Assembly (NCBI GenBank): GCA_029287575.1
Contig: JARFQW010000022.1
Span: 1-48,045, forward strand
Source: Gammaproteobacteria bacterium
GTDB lineage: Bacteria; Pseudomonadota; Gammaproteobacteria; Steroidobacterales; XN24
DNA length: 48,045 nt
Direction of reading: 5' to 3'
Below the pieces are notes generated by a model. It ran no database searches. It saw nothing but the letters and a program-made list of their open reading frames with translations, and was not told where the DNA came from. Shown here piece after piece: positions 8,711 to 16,254 of the stretch (positions within the stretch are counted from its first letter, which is position 1; each line of letters starts with the position of its first letter). The translations under genes were made by a program, and so were the position numbers.

Positions 8711-9723
8711 CCGCCGGCCTTGAGACGACTCAGGAGATCGGCGCCGCGGCCGTCGTCGATGGCCGCGGCCGCGGCCGATACGGCGGGCTGTCCGCCCTCG
8801 CTCCGACCGGTCAGTTCGAGCACGAGGGCTGCGCCGAGGAGCAGCGCATCCCGGTGCGGGCCGTGCTCACGGCCTTCCAGCACCGCGGCCAGACGTGCCG
8901 CATTTTCCTCGGCATCGCCTCCGGCCAGGTCCGCTGCGCTGCACCGAGGCACACCCATGTCTTCGGGGTCCCGTATCCGCCGCGTCACCTGACCGTCACG
9001 GGCCTCGAAGACGAGGAACTCACCCACGGGCGTGGCTTCGTCCCATCCGGGCGCCCCGTGGATCACCCAGGCCCGCTGAATGTCGCTGCCCGCAACCGCC
9101 CGGGCCATCAGCTCGGCCATCTCGGGGCTGAAGGCGCCGAGCAAGAGAAACGGCGGCGAGGCCGGGTTCGTAAGCGGTCCGAGGATATTGAAGGCCGTGC
9201 GCACGCCCATGGCACGACGGACCGGGACCACGGCCTTCATCGCCGGATGAAAATGCGGCGCAAAAAGAAACGTAAAACCCGTGCGCTCGAGCATACCGGC
9301 CGCAGCTTCAGCACCCTCAGGCAGCGAAACCCCCAGCGCCTCGAGGACATCCGCGCTGCCTGACCGACTCGACACCGAACGGTTGCCGTGTTTCACGACC
9401 GGAACGCCGCAGGCGGCAGCCAGCAGCGCCGTACCGGTGGAGATATTCAGACTGCCCGACCCGTCGCCCCCGGTGCCGACCACATCCACCGCCCCGAGCT
9501 CCGGGGCGATCCCCGGATCCACCGCGAGGCCGCGCATGCCGTCGGCGAGGCCGCGGATTTCCTCAGGCGTCTCACCCTTGGCGCGCAGCGCGGCCAGCAG
9601 GGCGCCGGCAAGCACGGGTTCGACCTCGCCCGAGGCCAGTTCCCGGACCAGCCCCGCGGCAGTTGCCGCGTCCATGTCCCGGCCCGTCAGCAGAGCGTCC
9701 AGCAACTCATTCAGAGCGGGCAT
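8707..9723 (-). CDS. trpD: Anthranilate phosphoribosyltransferase
   Basis: TrpD (338 residues) transfers phosphoribosyl from PRPP to anthranilate. The PRPP-binding GTGGDGSGSLNIST and the anthranilate-side KHGNRSVSSRSGSADVLE are both intact. The start at 9723 gives the standard N-terminus MPALNELLDALL; longer in-frame sequence belongs to trpG read in another frame. It overlaps the 3' end of trpG by 17 bases. The enzyme is separate from TrpG, unlike the E. coli TrpGD fusion. Confidence 0.96.
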   Translation of the reverse strand: MPALNELLDALLTGRDMDAATAAGLVRELASGEVEPVLAGALLAALRAKGETPEEIRGLADGMRGLAVDPGIAPELGAVDVVGTGGDGSGSLNISTGTALLAAACGVPVVKHGNRSVSSRSGSADVLEALGVSLPEGAEAAAGMLERTGFTFLFAPHFHPAMKAVVPVRRAMGVRTAFNILGPLTNPASPPFLLLGAFSPEMAELMARAVAGSDIQRAWVIHGAPGWDEATPVGEFLVFEARDGQVTRRIRDPEDMGVPRCSAADLAGGDAEENAARLAAVLEGREHGPHRDALLLGAALVLELTGRSEGGQPAVSAAAAAIDDGRGADLLSRLKAGG

Positions 9724-10360
9724 GGGCGGCCTCCGGGGTGGCTGTCGTTTCACCGGGTGCGCTCGGGGCAACCGCGTCCGGAGACGGGCCGCGGGCACCG
9801 AAGAGGAAATTGGCCATGACGCGGGGACCGTCCGGGGTCAGAACGCTCTCCGGGTGAAACTGCACTCCCTCGACCGGAAATTTCTCGTGGCGAACCCCCA
9901 TGATGATCCCGTCGTCCGTTCGGGCGCTGACCTCGAGGCAATCCGGCAGATCCTCCGCGCCGGCCACAAGAGAATGGTAACGGCCGACTTCCAGCGGCGC
10001 GGGCAGGCCGGAAAAGACGCCAACACCATCATGTTCGATCAGGGAACTCTTGCCGTGCATCAGTTCGGGCGCCCGGCGAACCCGGCCGCCGAACGCCTCA
10101 ACGATGGCCTGATGGCCCAGACAGACGCCCAGAACCGGCACCCGGCCGGCCATCGCCTGAATCAGCGGAACCGATATACCCGCAGCCTCCGGACGCCCGG
10201 GCCCCGGGGAAATCACCAGATGCGTGCAATCAAGTGCGGTGGCTTCCGCCACCGTCAATGCATCGTTGCGGTGTACAAGCAGTTCAGCGCCGAGTTCGCG
10301 AAAGGCCTGAACGAGGTTGTAGGTAAACGAATCGTAGTTGTCGATCATCAACACGCGCAC
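9707..10360 (-). CDS. trpG: Anthranilate synthase glutamine amidotransferase subunit
   Basis: TrpG (217 residues) supplies ammonia from glutamine to TrpE. The class I amidotransferase triad is visible: Cys in VLGVCLGHQ, and His/Glu in EGVQFHPESVL. The N-terminus MRVLMIDNYDSFTYNLVQ is typical and begins with GTG at 10360, two bases after the trpE stop. About 20 extra residues rich in Ala/Pro follow the family end and read through into the first 17 bases of trpD. In many bacteria one TrpG also serves PabB; whether a second PabA exists cannot be seen here. Confidence 0.95.
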   Translation of the reverse strand: MRVLMIDNYDSFTYNLVQAFRELGAELLVHRNDALTVAEATALDCTHLVISPGPGRPEAAGISVPLIQAMAGRVPVLGVCLGHQAIVEAFGGRVRRAPELMHGKSSLIEHDGVGVFSGLPAPLEVGRYHSLVAGAEDLPDCLEVSARTDDGIIMGVRHEKFPVEGVQFHPESVLTPDGPRVMANFLFGARGPSPDAVAPSAPGETTATPEAAHARSE

Positions 10361-10362
10361 GG

Positions 10363-11739
10363 CTACAGCCCCTCCCGGGCCATTTCCAGGGCCCGGCGCA
10401 ATATCGCGCTCTTGGCCATGACTTCGTTGAATTCGTTTTCGGGCACGCTGTCCGCGACGATTCCGGCGCCGGCCTGATAGCGATACTCGCCGTCGGAGAA
10501 AACGATAGTCCGAATGGCGATGGCCTGGTCCATATTGCCCCGTTTGTCGAAGTAACCGACCGTGCCGGCGTACAGTTCCCGGGGGCAGGGCTCGTAGGTA
10601 TCGATGAGCTCCATCGCCCGCACCTTTGGAGCACCAACGAGCGTTCCTGCCGGAAAGGCCGCGGCGAACAGGTCGAACGCATCGCGGCCGGCTTCGAGTG
10701 TTCCGGTGACGCCGCTGACCAGATGCATCACGTGACTGTAGCGCTCGATGGAACGGCTCGGTTCGACGCGGATCGACCCGGGCACACCAACTCGGCCCAG
10801 ATCGTTGCGAGCGAGGTCCACAAGCATCACATGCTCGGCAGCCTCCTTGGGGTCGTCTAGGAGCTCCTGTTCGTGGCGCAGATCAGCCGCCTCGGTCCGG
10901 CCACGGGGCCGGGTGCCGGCGATCGGCCGAAGGGCAGCGTCGCGGCCGTTGAGGCGCACCAGGGCTTCCGGCGAACTCCCGGCCACGGCCAGCCCGTCCA
11001 GCTCGATAAAGTACATGTAGGGGCTGGGATTGAGCAGCCGCAGCGCCCGGTAGACCTGAAACGGCGGAACCCGGCATTGGCCGGAAAAGGCGATGGACAG
11101 CACCAGCTGATACACATCGCCGGCGGCGATGTTTTCCTTGGCCGCGTCAACGGCTTCGAGAAAGGCTTCACGGCTCATGCTGGGAACCGGGTCGGAGAAG
11201 TCGCCCGCCGGCATGAACGGCACCCCGCCCGACAAGGCGCGGATCACTTCACGCCGGAGCGCCTGGCGCTCGCTCTCCGGTCCTGCGTGCAGCAGGGCAG
11301 CACGCCGGCTCAGGTGGTCGAATACCAAAAGCGACTCGGGTGCGACCCAGGTGCCTTCGGGCACCGAGTCACCGGGCTCGCGGATGAGCTTTTCGAAAAA
11401 GCGGACGAGATCATAGCCGGCCGCGCCGACAAGGCCGCCCTGGAACGGCAGCTCTGGCACCTCGGGGGCGAGAGCCGGTGCCTGCGCCAGCGCCTTGCGC
11501 AAGGCGTCGAGGAGCTCCGCGCTGGAAGCCGGCCGGGGCGCGACATCGCCGCCGACGCTAAAGCCGTCGCCGCCCAGGCGGACCCGCAGCGCATCGCCCA
11601 GACCGATGAACGAATACCGGCCCAGGCGATTGCCGCTCTCCACGCTTTCCAGAAGAAAACGCGGGCGGAATGCCGTCAGCTTGAGCCAGGCCGAGACCGG
11701 AGTATCGAGATCGGCCGAAATGTCGAATGACTGATGCAT
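10363..11739 (-). CDS. trpE: Anthranilate synthase component I
   Basis: TrpE (458 residues) converts chorismate plus ammonia to anthranilate. It carries PIAGTRPRG rather than the PIKGT lysine motif of aminodeoxychorismate synthase, so I call TrpE and not PabB. The N-terminal LLESVESGNRLGRYSF contains the LLES element that binds feedback-inhibiting tryptophan. The Mg/chorismate segment (ELYAGTVGYFD ... YQAGAGIVADS) is complete. The start ATG at 11739 follows GGGGAGACA. It is the first structural gene of the operon and lies 46 bases beyond the attenuator hairpin. At 458 residues it is on the short side of the family. Confidence 0.96.
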   Translation of the reverse strand: MHQSFDISADLDTPVSAWLKLTAFRPRFLLESVESGNRLGRYSFIGLGDALRVRLGGDGFSVGGDVAPRPASSAELLDALRKALAQAPALAPEVPELPFQGGLVGAAGYDLVRFFEKLIREPGDSVPEGTWVAPESLLVFDHLSRRAALLHAGPESERQALRREVIRALSGGVPFMPAGDFSDPVPSMSREAFLEAVDAAKENIAAGDVYQLVLSIAFSGQCRVPPFQVYRALRLLNPSPYMYFIELDGLAVAGSSPEALVRLNGRDAALRPIAGTRPRGRTEAADLRHEQELLDDPKEAAEHVMLVDLARNDLGRVGVPGSIRVEPSRSIERYSHVMHLVSGVTGTLEAGRDAFDLFAAAFPAGTLVGAPKVRAMELIDTYEPCPRELYAGTVGYFDKRGNMDQAIAIRTIVFSDGEYRYQAGAGIVADSVPENEFNEVMAKSAILRRALEMAREGL

Positions 11740-11785
11740 TGTCTCCCCGATTGAGGGTCCGAGTCCTGCCGGGGAGGGCAGCAAG

Positions 11786-11815
11786 AACCCATCCCCGCAG
11801 CGCCGGAGATGGGTT
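11786..11815 (-). terminator. trp attenuator terminator hairpin (3:4), competing with 2:3 antiterminator
   Basis: Read on the minus strand, AACCCATC (11815-11808) pairs with GATGGGTT (11793-11786), extended by a G-U and three more pairs around a 6-base loop. The following tract is U-containing but imperfect (CUUGCUG). The left arm can instead pair with the leader codons just after the Trp run: AACCC and TCTCCGG (11815-11803) with CCGGAGA and GGGTT (11872-11861), 12 pairs with one bulged A. A third hairpin (1:2, 11882-11851) uses GCCGGA/TCCGGC and GGACCC/GGGTTC and starts at the last base of the fourth Trp codon. The layout is that of classic ribosome-mediated attenuation. Confidence 0.85.
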
Positions 11816-11836
11816 TCCTGAAGTCCTGGCTGTCCG

Positions 11837-11917
11837 CTAGTGGGCTGACCGCCGGATCAGAACCCTCTCCGGGTCCTCCGGCCACCACCACCAGCTCGTT
11901 GGAACGCTCAGGCTCAT
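11837..11917 (-). CDS. trpL: trp operon leader peptide (26 residues, four tandem Trp)
   Basis: ATG at 11917 opens a 26-codon frame ending with TAG. Codons 9-12 are four consecutive TGG (11893-11882), in the context SVPTSWWWWPEDPERV. Only a weak GGACGG precedes the ATG. Position (about 100 bases before trpE, same strand) and the tandem Trp codons mark it as the regulatory leader: ribosomes stall on the Trp codons when charged tRNA-Trp is scarce, which frees region 2 to form the antiterminator. Bases after the Trp codons do double duty as regions 1 and 2 of the attenuator. Confidence 0.9.
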   Translation of the reverse strand: MSLSVPTSWWWWPEDPERVLIRRSAH

Positions 11918-11924
11918 CCGTCCG

Positions 11925-11952
11925 ATAGTAGCGGCCTCAGCGAACGGGTCAA
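11925..11952 (-). promoter_or_regulatory. Probable sigma-70 promoter of the trp operon
   Basis: On the minus strand a -35 box TTGACC (11952-11947; five of six consensus bases) is followed by a 16-base spacer and a -10 box TACTAT (11930-11925; four of six). The expected start point is about 11918, only a base or so before the A of the leader ATG at 11917. This predicts a leaderless or near-leaderless trpL mRNA. The box pair lies directly behind the stop of the upstream transporter gene at 11971. No clear TrpR operator was identified. Confidence 0.65.
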
Positions 11953-11970
11953 GTCTCGCAGCGCGCGCGT

Positions 11971-13821
11971 TTACAGCAGTCCGTAGAGCCACGAGAGCAC
12001 AAGGGTGAAGCCGATCCACATCACGATGGTCAGGGGAATCCCGACCCGCATGAAGTCAGTGAAGCGGTAGCCACCGGCACTGAACACGAGCAGGTTGGTC
12101 TGGTAGCCGGTCGGTGTCGCGTAGCTCATGTTGCTGCCGAAGATCACCGCCAGCACAAAGGCCTCGGGTGCCGCGCCGAGCTTGGTGGCGATTCCCAGCG
12201 CCACCGGCGTGCCGATGACCGCGGCCGCGTTGTTCGACACGATGTTCGTGAGGACCGCCATGGTGAGCATCAGCAGGCTGAGCGCGGCCCACGTCTGCAG
12301 GCCCGAGGTGGTGTAGACAAAAAGATCCGACAGAAACTCATCGCCGCCGGTCTTGAGTATGGCCTCGCCCAGCGCAAGACTGACGACGATGAGCAGCACC
12401 ACCGATGCGCTCAGCGCACCGACAGCGTCACGCCACCCCAGGCATCGGGTGAGAATCATCAGGGTTGCGCCGGCCAGCGCGCTGACGGCAATCGGCAGCA
12501 CACCGGTCGCGGCCGCGGCGACGATCCCCATCATGATGAGCATCGCCAGCGGCGCCTTGCGCGTGTGCGGAAGGTCCACGGTGCCATCGAGAACCAGCAT
12601 GGACCCGGACGTCCGCAGTTCGCTGATACTGGTATTGCTACCCTGCACCAGAATCACGTCACCGGCCCGCAGCAGCACATCCTCGAAGTCACCGCTGAGT
12701 TCGTCCATGCCCGAGCGCGCTCGATGTATCGCCAGCGGCATGAGCTTGTAGCGGGTGCGGAACTGGGTTGTGTTGAGGGTTCGCCGGTGCAGAGGCGATC
12801 CACTGGTGACCACAACCTCGGCCAGCTGCTGATCCGGACCGGCAATGCTCGGATCGTCGCCGGGTCCGGACTCGCCGTCGACGACGTCATTCATGCTGAC
12901 CCCGAGGAGGCGCTCGAACTCCTTGAGATTCTCGCGATTGTCGCTGACCAGCAGCCGATCCCCTTCCTGCAGGCGCATCGACGGAAGCTTGGCCACGTAC
13001 AGCCCGTCACCCCGCTGGATACGGTTCACGGTGATGCGCTTCTCGGTCCGTTCCCGAATCTCGGCCAGCGTCTTCCCCAGGCACCAGCTGTCCTTGTTGA
13101 CGAACAGCATGGCCTTGTAAATGCGCGGGGAGGTATCCATCAGCGGCTGTTCGCGTTCCGGCAACAGCCGCGGGGCGACCAGCCACAAAAACAGAATACC
13201 GACCGAACCGACGATCAGGACCGGCATGGTGAAATCGAACATCTCGAATCGGCGCATGCCGAGATCAGCGGAAATCGCGACGACGAGGAGATTGGTGGAC
13301 GTGCCGATGGTCGTACCCATGCCGCCCAGCAGGGTCGCGAAGTTCATCGGCATGAGCAGCCGGGAGGAGGGGATGTTCCGGCGCAGTGAAATGCTGATCA
13401 GCAGCGGCAGCAGCATCACGACAATCGGCGTGTTATTGAGGAACGCACTCAAGACCGCGCAAATGATCAGCGTGCCCAGCATCGCGAGGTGCGGTCGGGC
13501 AGCCCAGGCCCTGGCCATGGATACCGCAAGCGGCTGCAGGGCACCGGTGGTTTCGAGACCCTTTCCCGCCACCATGAGCGCGCCGATCGTGATCAGCGCC
13601 TCGTGGCCGAAACCGAAGAAAAAGTCGGTTGGCTTCACGGCGACGCCGCCGTCGGAATAGGGGAAAATCTGGAAGCCGACGACCAGCAGGGTCAGCACCA
13701 GCATGCTGGAGGTCTCGATGGGAATCCCGTCCCGCGTAAACAGGAACAGGGCCACGACCGTCAGGCCGAGCACCGCGAGCCCGTGGGGGCCGGGCAGCGC
13801 GACGGTCAGGATTTCTCCCAT
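11971..13821 (-). CDS. SLC13/DASS-type transporter with two TrkA-C (RCK_C) domains
   Basis: This 616-residue inner-membrane protein has transmembrane blocks on both sides of a soluble insert. The first block has the family signature FLNNTPIVVMLLPLL and GTTIGTSTNLLV, and the second has NIVSNNAAAVIGTPVALG. The insert holds two RCK_C-like domains, about residues 235-300 and 345-410 (each ending in EGDRLLV / AGDVILVQG). Such SLC13-family proteins carry sulfate, dicarboxylates or other anions with Na+; the substrate here is not determined by sequence. It is monocistronic, upstream of the trp promoter, with its own probable promoter. Confidence 0.88.
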   Translation of the reverse strand: MGEILTVALPGPHGLAVLGLTVVALFLFTRDGIPIETSSMLVLTLLVVGFQIFPYSDGGVAVKPTDFFFGFGHEALITIGALMVAGKGLETTGALQPLAVSMARAWAARPHLAMLGTLIICAVLSAFLNNTPIVVMLLPLLISISLRRNIPSSRLLMPMNFATLLGGMGTTIGTSTNLLVVAISADLGMRRFEMFDFTMPVLIVGSVGILFLWLVAPRLLPEREQPLMDTSPRIYKAMLFVNKDSWCLGKTLAEIRERTEKRITVNRIQRGDGLYVAKLPSMRLQEGDRLLVSDNRENLKEFERLLGVSMNDVVDGESGPGDDPSIAGPDQQLAEVVVTSGSPLHRRTLNTTQFRTRYKLMPLAIHRARSGMDELSGDFEDVLLRAGDVILVQGSNTSISELRTSGSMLVLDGTVDLPHTRKAPLAMLIMMGIVAAAATGVLPIAVSALAGATLMILTRCLGWRDAVGALSASVVLLIVVSLALGEAILKTGGDEFLSDLFVYTTSGLQTWAALSLLMLTMAVLTNIVSNNAAAVIGTPVALGIATKLGAAPEAFVLAVIFGSNMSYATPTGYQTNLLVFSAGGYRFTDFMRVGIPLTIVMWIGFTLVLSWLYGLL

Positions 13822-13870
13822 GCTGTGATATCGACTCTGTGACCGGCCAAGAGGACCCGGGGAGGCGAGA

Positions 13871-13900
13871 CCTATAGCACGGGCCTCCGTGAGATGGCAA
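13871..13900 (-). promoter_or_regulatory. Possible sigma-70 promoter of the SLC13-type transporter
   Basis: Minus strand: TTGCCA (13900-13895) and TATAGG (13876-13871) separated by 18 bases, about 50 bases before the transporter ATG at 13821. Four bases match consensus in each box. It is the only promoter-like pair I see in the 84-base gap. Confidence 0.4.
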
Positions 13901-13905
13901 CGAAG

Positions 13906-15174
13906 CTACTTCTTTCGCCAGGACGCCCAGCCCAGCCTCAGCATGCGCCCGTAGAGGCCCGGATCCTCGATTCCGCGCCGCCGCCATCCCGGAGAGTCGG
14001 CGAGCCGGATCAGCGGAAAGAGATGGCTGTAAGCCGCCTGGTCAGCGGCTTCCGCGAGCCCCGGCGGAAAGAAGTCCCACGGCCTCCAGACCAGCAGATG
14101 ACTGTGGCGCAGCGCGGCAGAGCCCCGGCCCGCATCCACCGATCCAGACACTCCGGCCTCGCATGCCAGCTTTCTCGAAGCCCGCCGGGCGGCAACCCCG
14201 ATTCCCGTCAGCAGCTCGCCCAGGCGATTGAACGTCGCCAGACGCTCAGGGTGGCCGCCAAGCAAGACCGCCGCATCCCCAAGCTCCCGCAGATGCAGGG
14301 ACAGCCGCCGCCTCGATGCCGCATGCCCGGCAAGTTCCGGAAGCGGCCAGGCCGCCGCCTCGAGCAGGCCGTCACCCAGAGCGACCAGATCCTCGCAGAG
14401 GATGGCGATCCGGGCCGGCCGGCAGCGGGTTTCACGGACCAGCCTGGCAACGTCCAGTTCCAGCCGGATCCGGGCGCTTCGGGCGGTCACAGGCTGGGCC
14501 AGACCGGGCTCGGGACCGTGCATTGTCCGGTAATCGAGCATCGGGTCAGCGGGTCCGGCACTTTCCTCCGGAACCAGGTGAAACCGCGGGTCCGCGGCGG
14601 CGAAATCCAACAGTTCGTTCCAGCGGCGACGGGCAGGCAACGGCCTGGCGCCGGTCGGGCAAAGGAGGGTCTTTCTCTGCACGGCGTCGAGCAGGTCCGG
14701 CGACAGCATCGCGAAGACATCGGGCTGTCCGGCGCACGCCGCGGCCGCTTCCACGATGATCTCCGGAAACGCGTCCCAGTGGGCGGGCACGGCCAGAGCG
14801 GCAGGCGCGAGGTCGTGTCCGAGGGCACCCAGCGCTTTGCTCAAGCTGGCAAATGCCTGGCCCACCGCGAGGCCGTCCGGCACCTCTGTGCCGCTGGCGC
14901 ACAAGACCAGCGTCACGCGCTTGTTCTCGGCAAAGAGCGACGCAAGCCGGTCGGAAGGTCGGTCCGAATCCTGCCCGATCGCCGCGCCAACGGAGACTTT
15001 CTCGACGAAATCGTCGGCGACCCGGTCCTCGGCCGGTGCTCGCCAGTTGGTGGCCGGCAGTCGCACCATGCCGGTGCTGGTCAGCCGGCAGAAGCGGTCC
15101 TGCCAGCACGCCGCCGCCGAGAGCGGCTGTGCCGCCGTTGCCGGCGACACAGCCGGATCAAATCGAGTTGCCAT
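13906..15174 (-). CDS. Uncharacterised 422-residue protein, family not recognised
   Basis: I do not recognise this family. The start at 15174 is supported by a strong ribosome site (GGAGGAGGG, about 8 bases upstream). There is no signal peptide or clear membrane helix, so it should be cytoplasmic. The composition is Ala/Leu/Arg-rich. Visible pieces are VTLVLCASGTEVPDGLAVG (a strand followed by a glycine turn), a Cys-rich middle (LVLCAS, ACAGQ, LLCPTG, LCEDL), and a C-terminus with HSHLLVWRPWDFFPPGL ending in LGWASWRKK. Codon use resembles the neighbours, which argues against recent transfer. It is divergent from the small protein/yajQ pair. Confidence 0.7.
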   Translation of the reverse strand: MATRFDPAVSPATAAQPLSAAACWQDRFCRLTSTGMVRLPATNWRAPAEDRVADDFVEKVSVGAAIGQDSDRPSDRLASLFAENKRVTLVLCASGTEVPDGLAVGQAFASLSKALGALGHDLAPAALAVPAHWDAFPEIIVEAAAACAGQPDVFAMLSPDLLDAVQRKTLLCPTGARPLPARRRWNELLDFAAADPRFHLVPEESAGPADPMLDYRTMHGPEPGLAQPVTARSARIRLELDVARLVRETRCRPARIAILCEDLVALGDGLLEAAAWPLPELAGHAASRRRLSLHLRELGDAAVLLGGHPERLATFNRLGELLTGIGVAARRASRKLACEAGVSGSVDAGRGSAALRHSHLLVWRPWDFFPPGLAEAADQAAYSHLFPLIRLADSPGWRRRGIEDPGLYGRMLRLGWASWRKK

Positions 15175-15365
15175 CCGTGGCGTCCCTCCTCCCTGGAAAC
15201 GGAAGCCTCGCAACACTCCCGTGGGAGATCTACTGTAGAGATCGGTGTCACCGGTTCGACAGCGGGAGTTTTTCCGTAATTCGGAGACAAAAAGCCCGCC
15301 ATCCGTGTTGCGCCCCCCCCGCGCGGCGGGCAATGATGGAGCGGACTGACAATGGGAGGGGGACC

Positions 15366-15698
15366 GTGCGCATCAAGGACCTTCTGGAGAGATGGGGCGG
15401 CCGTCGGGAGACCCCCGTGACCGCGGAGAGCTACTCGATACACCTTCCGGTGGACGCGGCCGCGCGCATTCACGCGCTTGCCGACATGTACCCGGGTCTG
15501 GGCACGGAGGGCATCCTCACGGACCTGATTTCGAGCGCCCTGGCGGAGCTGGAAGCAACGATGCCCTACGTGCCCGGGCCAAAAGTTATTTCAGAGGATG
15601 ATCACGGCGATCCGGTTTATGAAGATGCCGGTCCGATGCCGAGGTTTCTGGAACTGACGCGCCGCTACCAGGACGACCTGGCCGGCAAAACGGATTAA
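15366..15698 (+). CDS. Small conserved protein upstream of yajQ (ribbon-helix-helix-like N-terminus)
   Basis: GTG at 15366 is preceded by GGGAGGGGG and gives a 110-residue protein; an ATG 33 bases upstream (15333) is the alternative. The part YSIHLPVDAAARIHALADMYPG followed by a helix (ILTDLISSALAELEATMPY) looks like a ribbon-helix-helix-type element. The acidic C-terminus has DPVYEDAGPMPRFLELTRRY. Similar proteins next to yajQ in Pseudomonas have been labelled pilus tip component, as far as I recall. Nothing here (no signal peptide, no chaperone/usher genes) supports that label. It ends 10 bases before yajQ and is probably co-transcribed. Confidence 0.78.
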   Translation: MRIKDLLERWGGRRETPVTAESYSIHLPVDAAARIHALADMYPGLGTEGILTDLISSALAELEATMPYVPGPKVISEDDHGDPVYEDAGPMPRFLELTRRYQDDLAGKTD

Positions 15699-15708
15699 GG
15701 AGAACGGC

Positions 15709-16191
15709 ATGCCGTCATTCGACGTCGTATCGGATTTCGACCCCCATGAGGTCACCAATGCCGTGGACCAGGCGAACCGTGAAGTGTCCAACCGCTTCGA
15801 CTTCAAGGGCATCGGTGCGAAATACACGCTGGACAACACCGACATTGGCCTGGAGGCGGAGGCCGATTTCCAGCTCAGGCAGATGCTGGACATTCTGACC
15901 GGCAAACTGTCCCGGCGCGGGATCGACGTCGGCTGCATGAAGCTCCACGAAGCCGAAGTCGTCGGCAACCGGGCGCGGCAGCGGGTGGAGCTGCGCAAGG
16001 GCATCGACAAGGATCTGGCAAAACGCCTGGTCAAGACCGTCAAGGACTCAAAAATGAAAGTCCAGGCCGCGATACAGGGAGAACAGGTCAGAATCACCGG
16101 CAAGAAGCGCGACGATCTCCAGCAGCTCATGGCCGTTCTCAAGGAAGGCGACTTCGACCTGCCCTTGCAGTTCACGAATTTCCGCGACTGA
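15709..16191 (+). CDS. yajQ: YajQ-family (UPF0234/DUF520) nucleotide-binding protein
   Basis: The 160-residue protein has the YajQ start MPSFDVVSDFDPHEVTNAVDQ, the central NRFDFKGIGAKY, and the end FDLPLQFTNFRD. The family folds as two RNP-like domains. Members in Xanthomonas and Pseudomonas bind cyclic di-GMP and act as effectors; E. coli YajQ binds nucleic acid or nucleotides. A good ribosome site (AAGGAG) precedes the ATG. With a GGDEF-EAL protein in the same window a c-di-GMP role is plausible, but the two loci are 12 kb apart. Confidence 0.96.
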   Translation: MPSFDVVSDFDPHEVTNAVDQANREVSNRFDFKGIGAKYTLDNTDIGLEAEADFQLRQMLDILTGKLSRRGIDVGCMKLHEAEVVGNRARQRVELRKGIDKDLAKRLVKTVKDSKMKVQAAIQGEQVRITGKKRDDLQQLMAVLKEGDFDLPLQFTNFRD

Positions 16192-16254
16192 CGGGCCCCG
16201 TCGCATGTTCACGTTGACCGGGGAAAACGGCTACGCCTTCGGTGATGTCTGCTC

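Noticed and set aside
10363-11739. Aminodeoxychorismate synthase (pabB) as the identity of the trpE gene
   Set aside because: The diagnostic segment reads PIAGT, not PIKGT, and the LLES tryptophan-binding element and trp operon context are present.
15219-15236. GATCT...AGATC and CTAC-T-GTAG partial palindromes between the unrecognised gene and the small protein gene
   Set aside because: The arms are short and interrupted, and they match no operator I know. They are too weak to list as a site.
15366-15698. Type 1 pilus tip component
   Set aside because: There is no signal peptide, no pilin-like strands and no chaperone or usher gene nearby. The label I recall from Pseudomonas looks like carried-over annotation.
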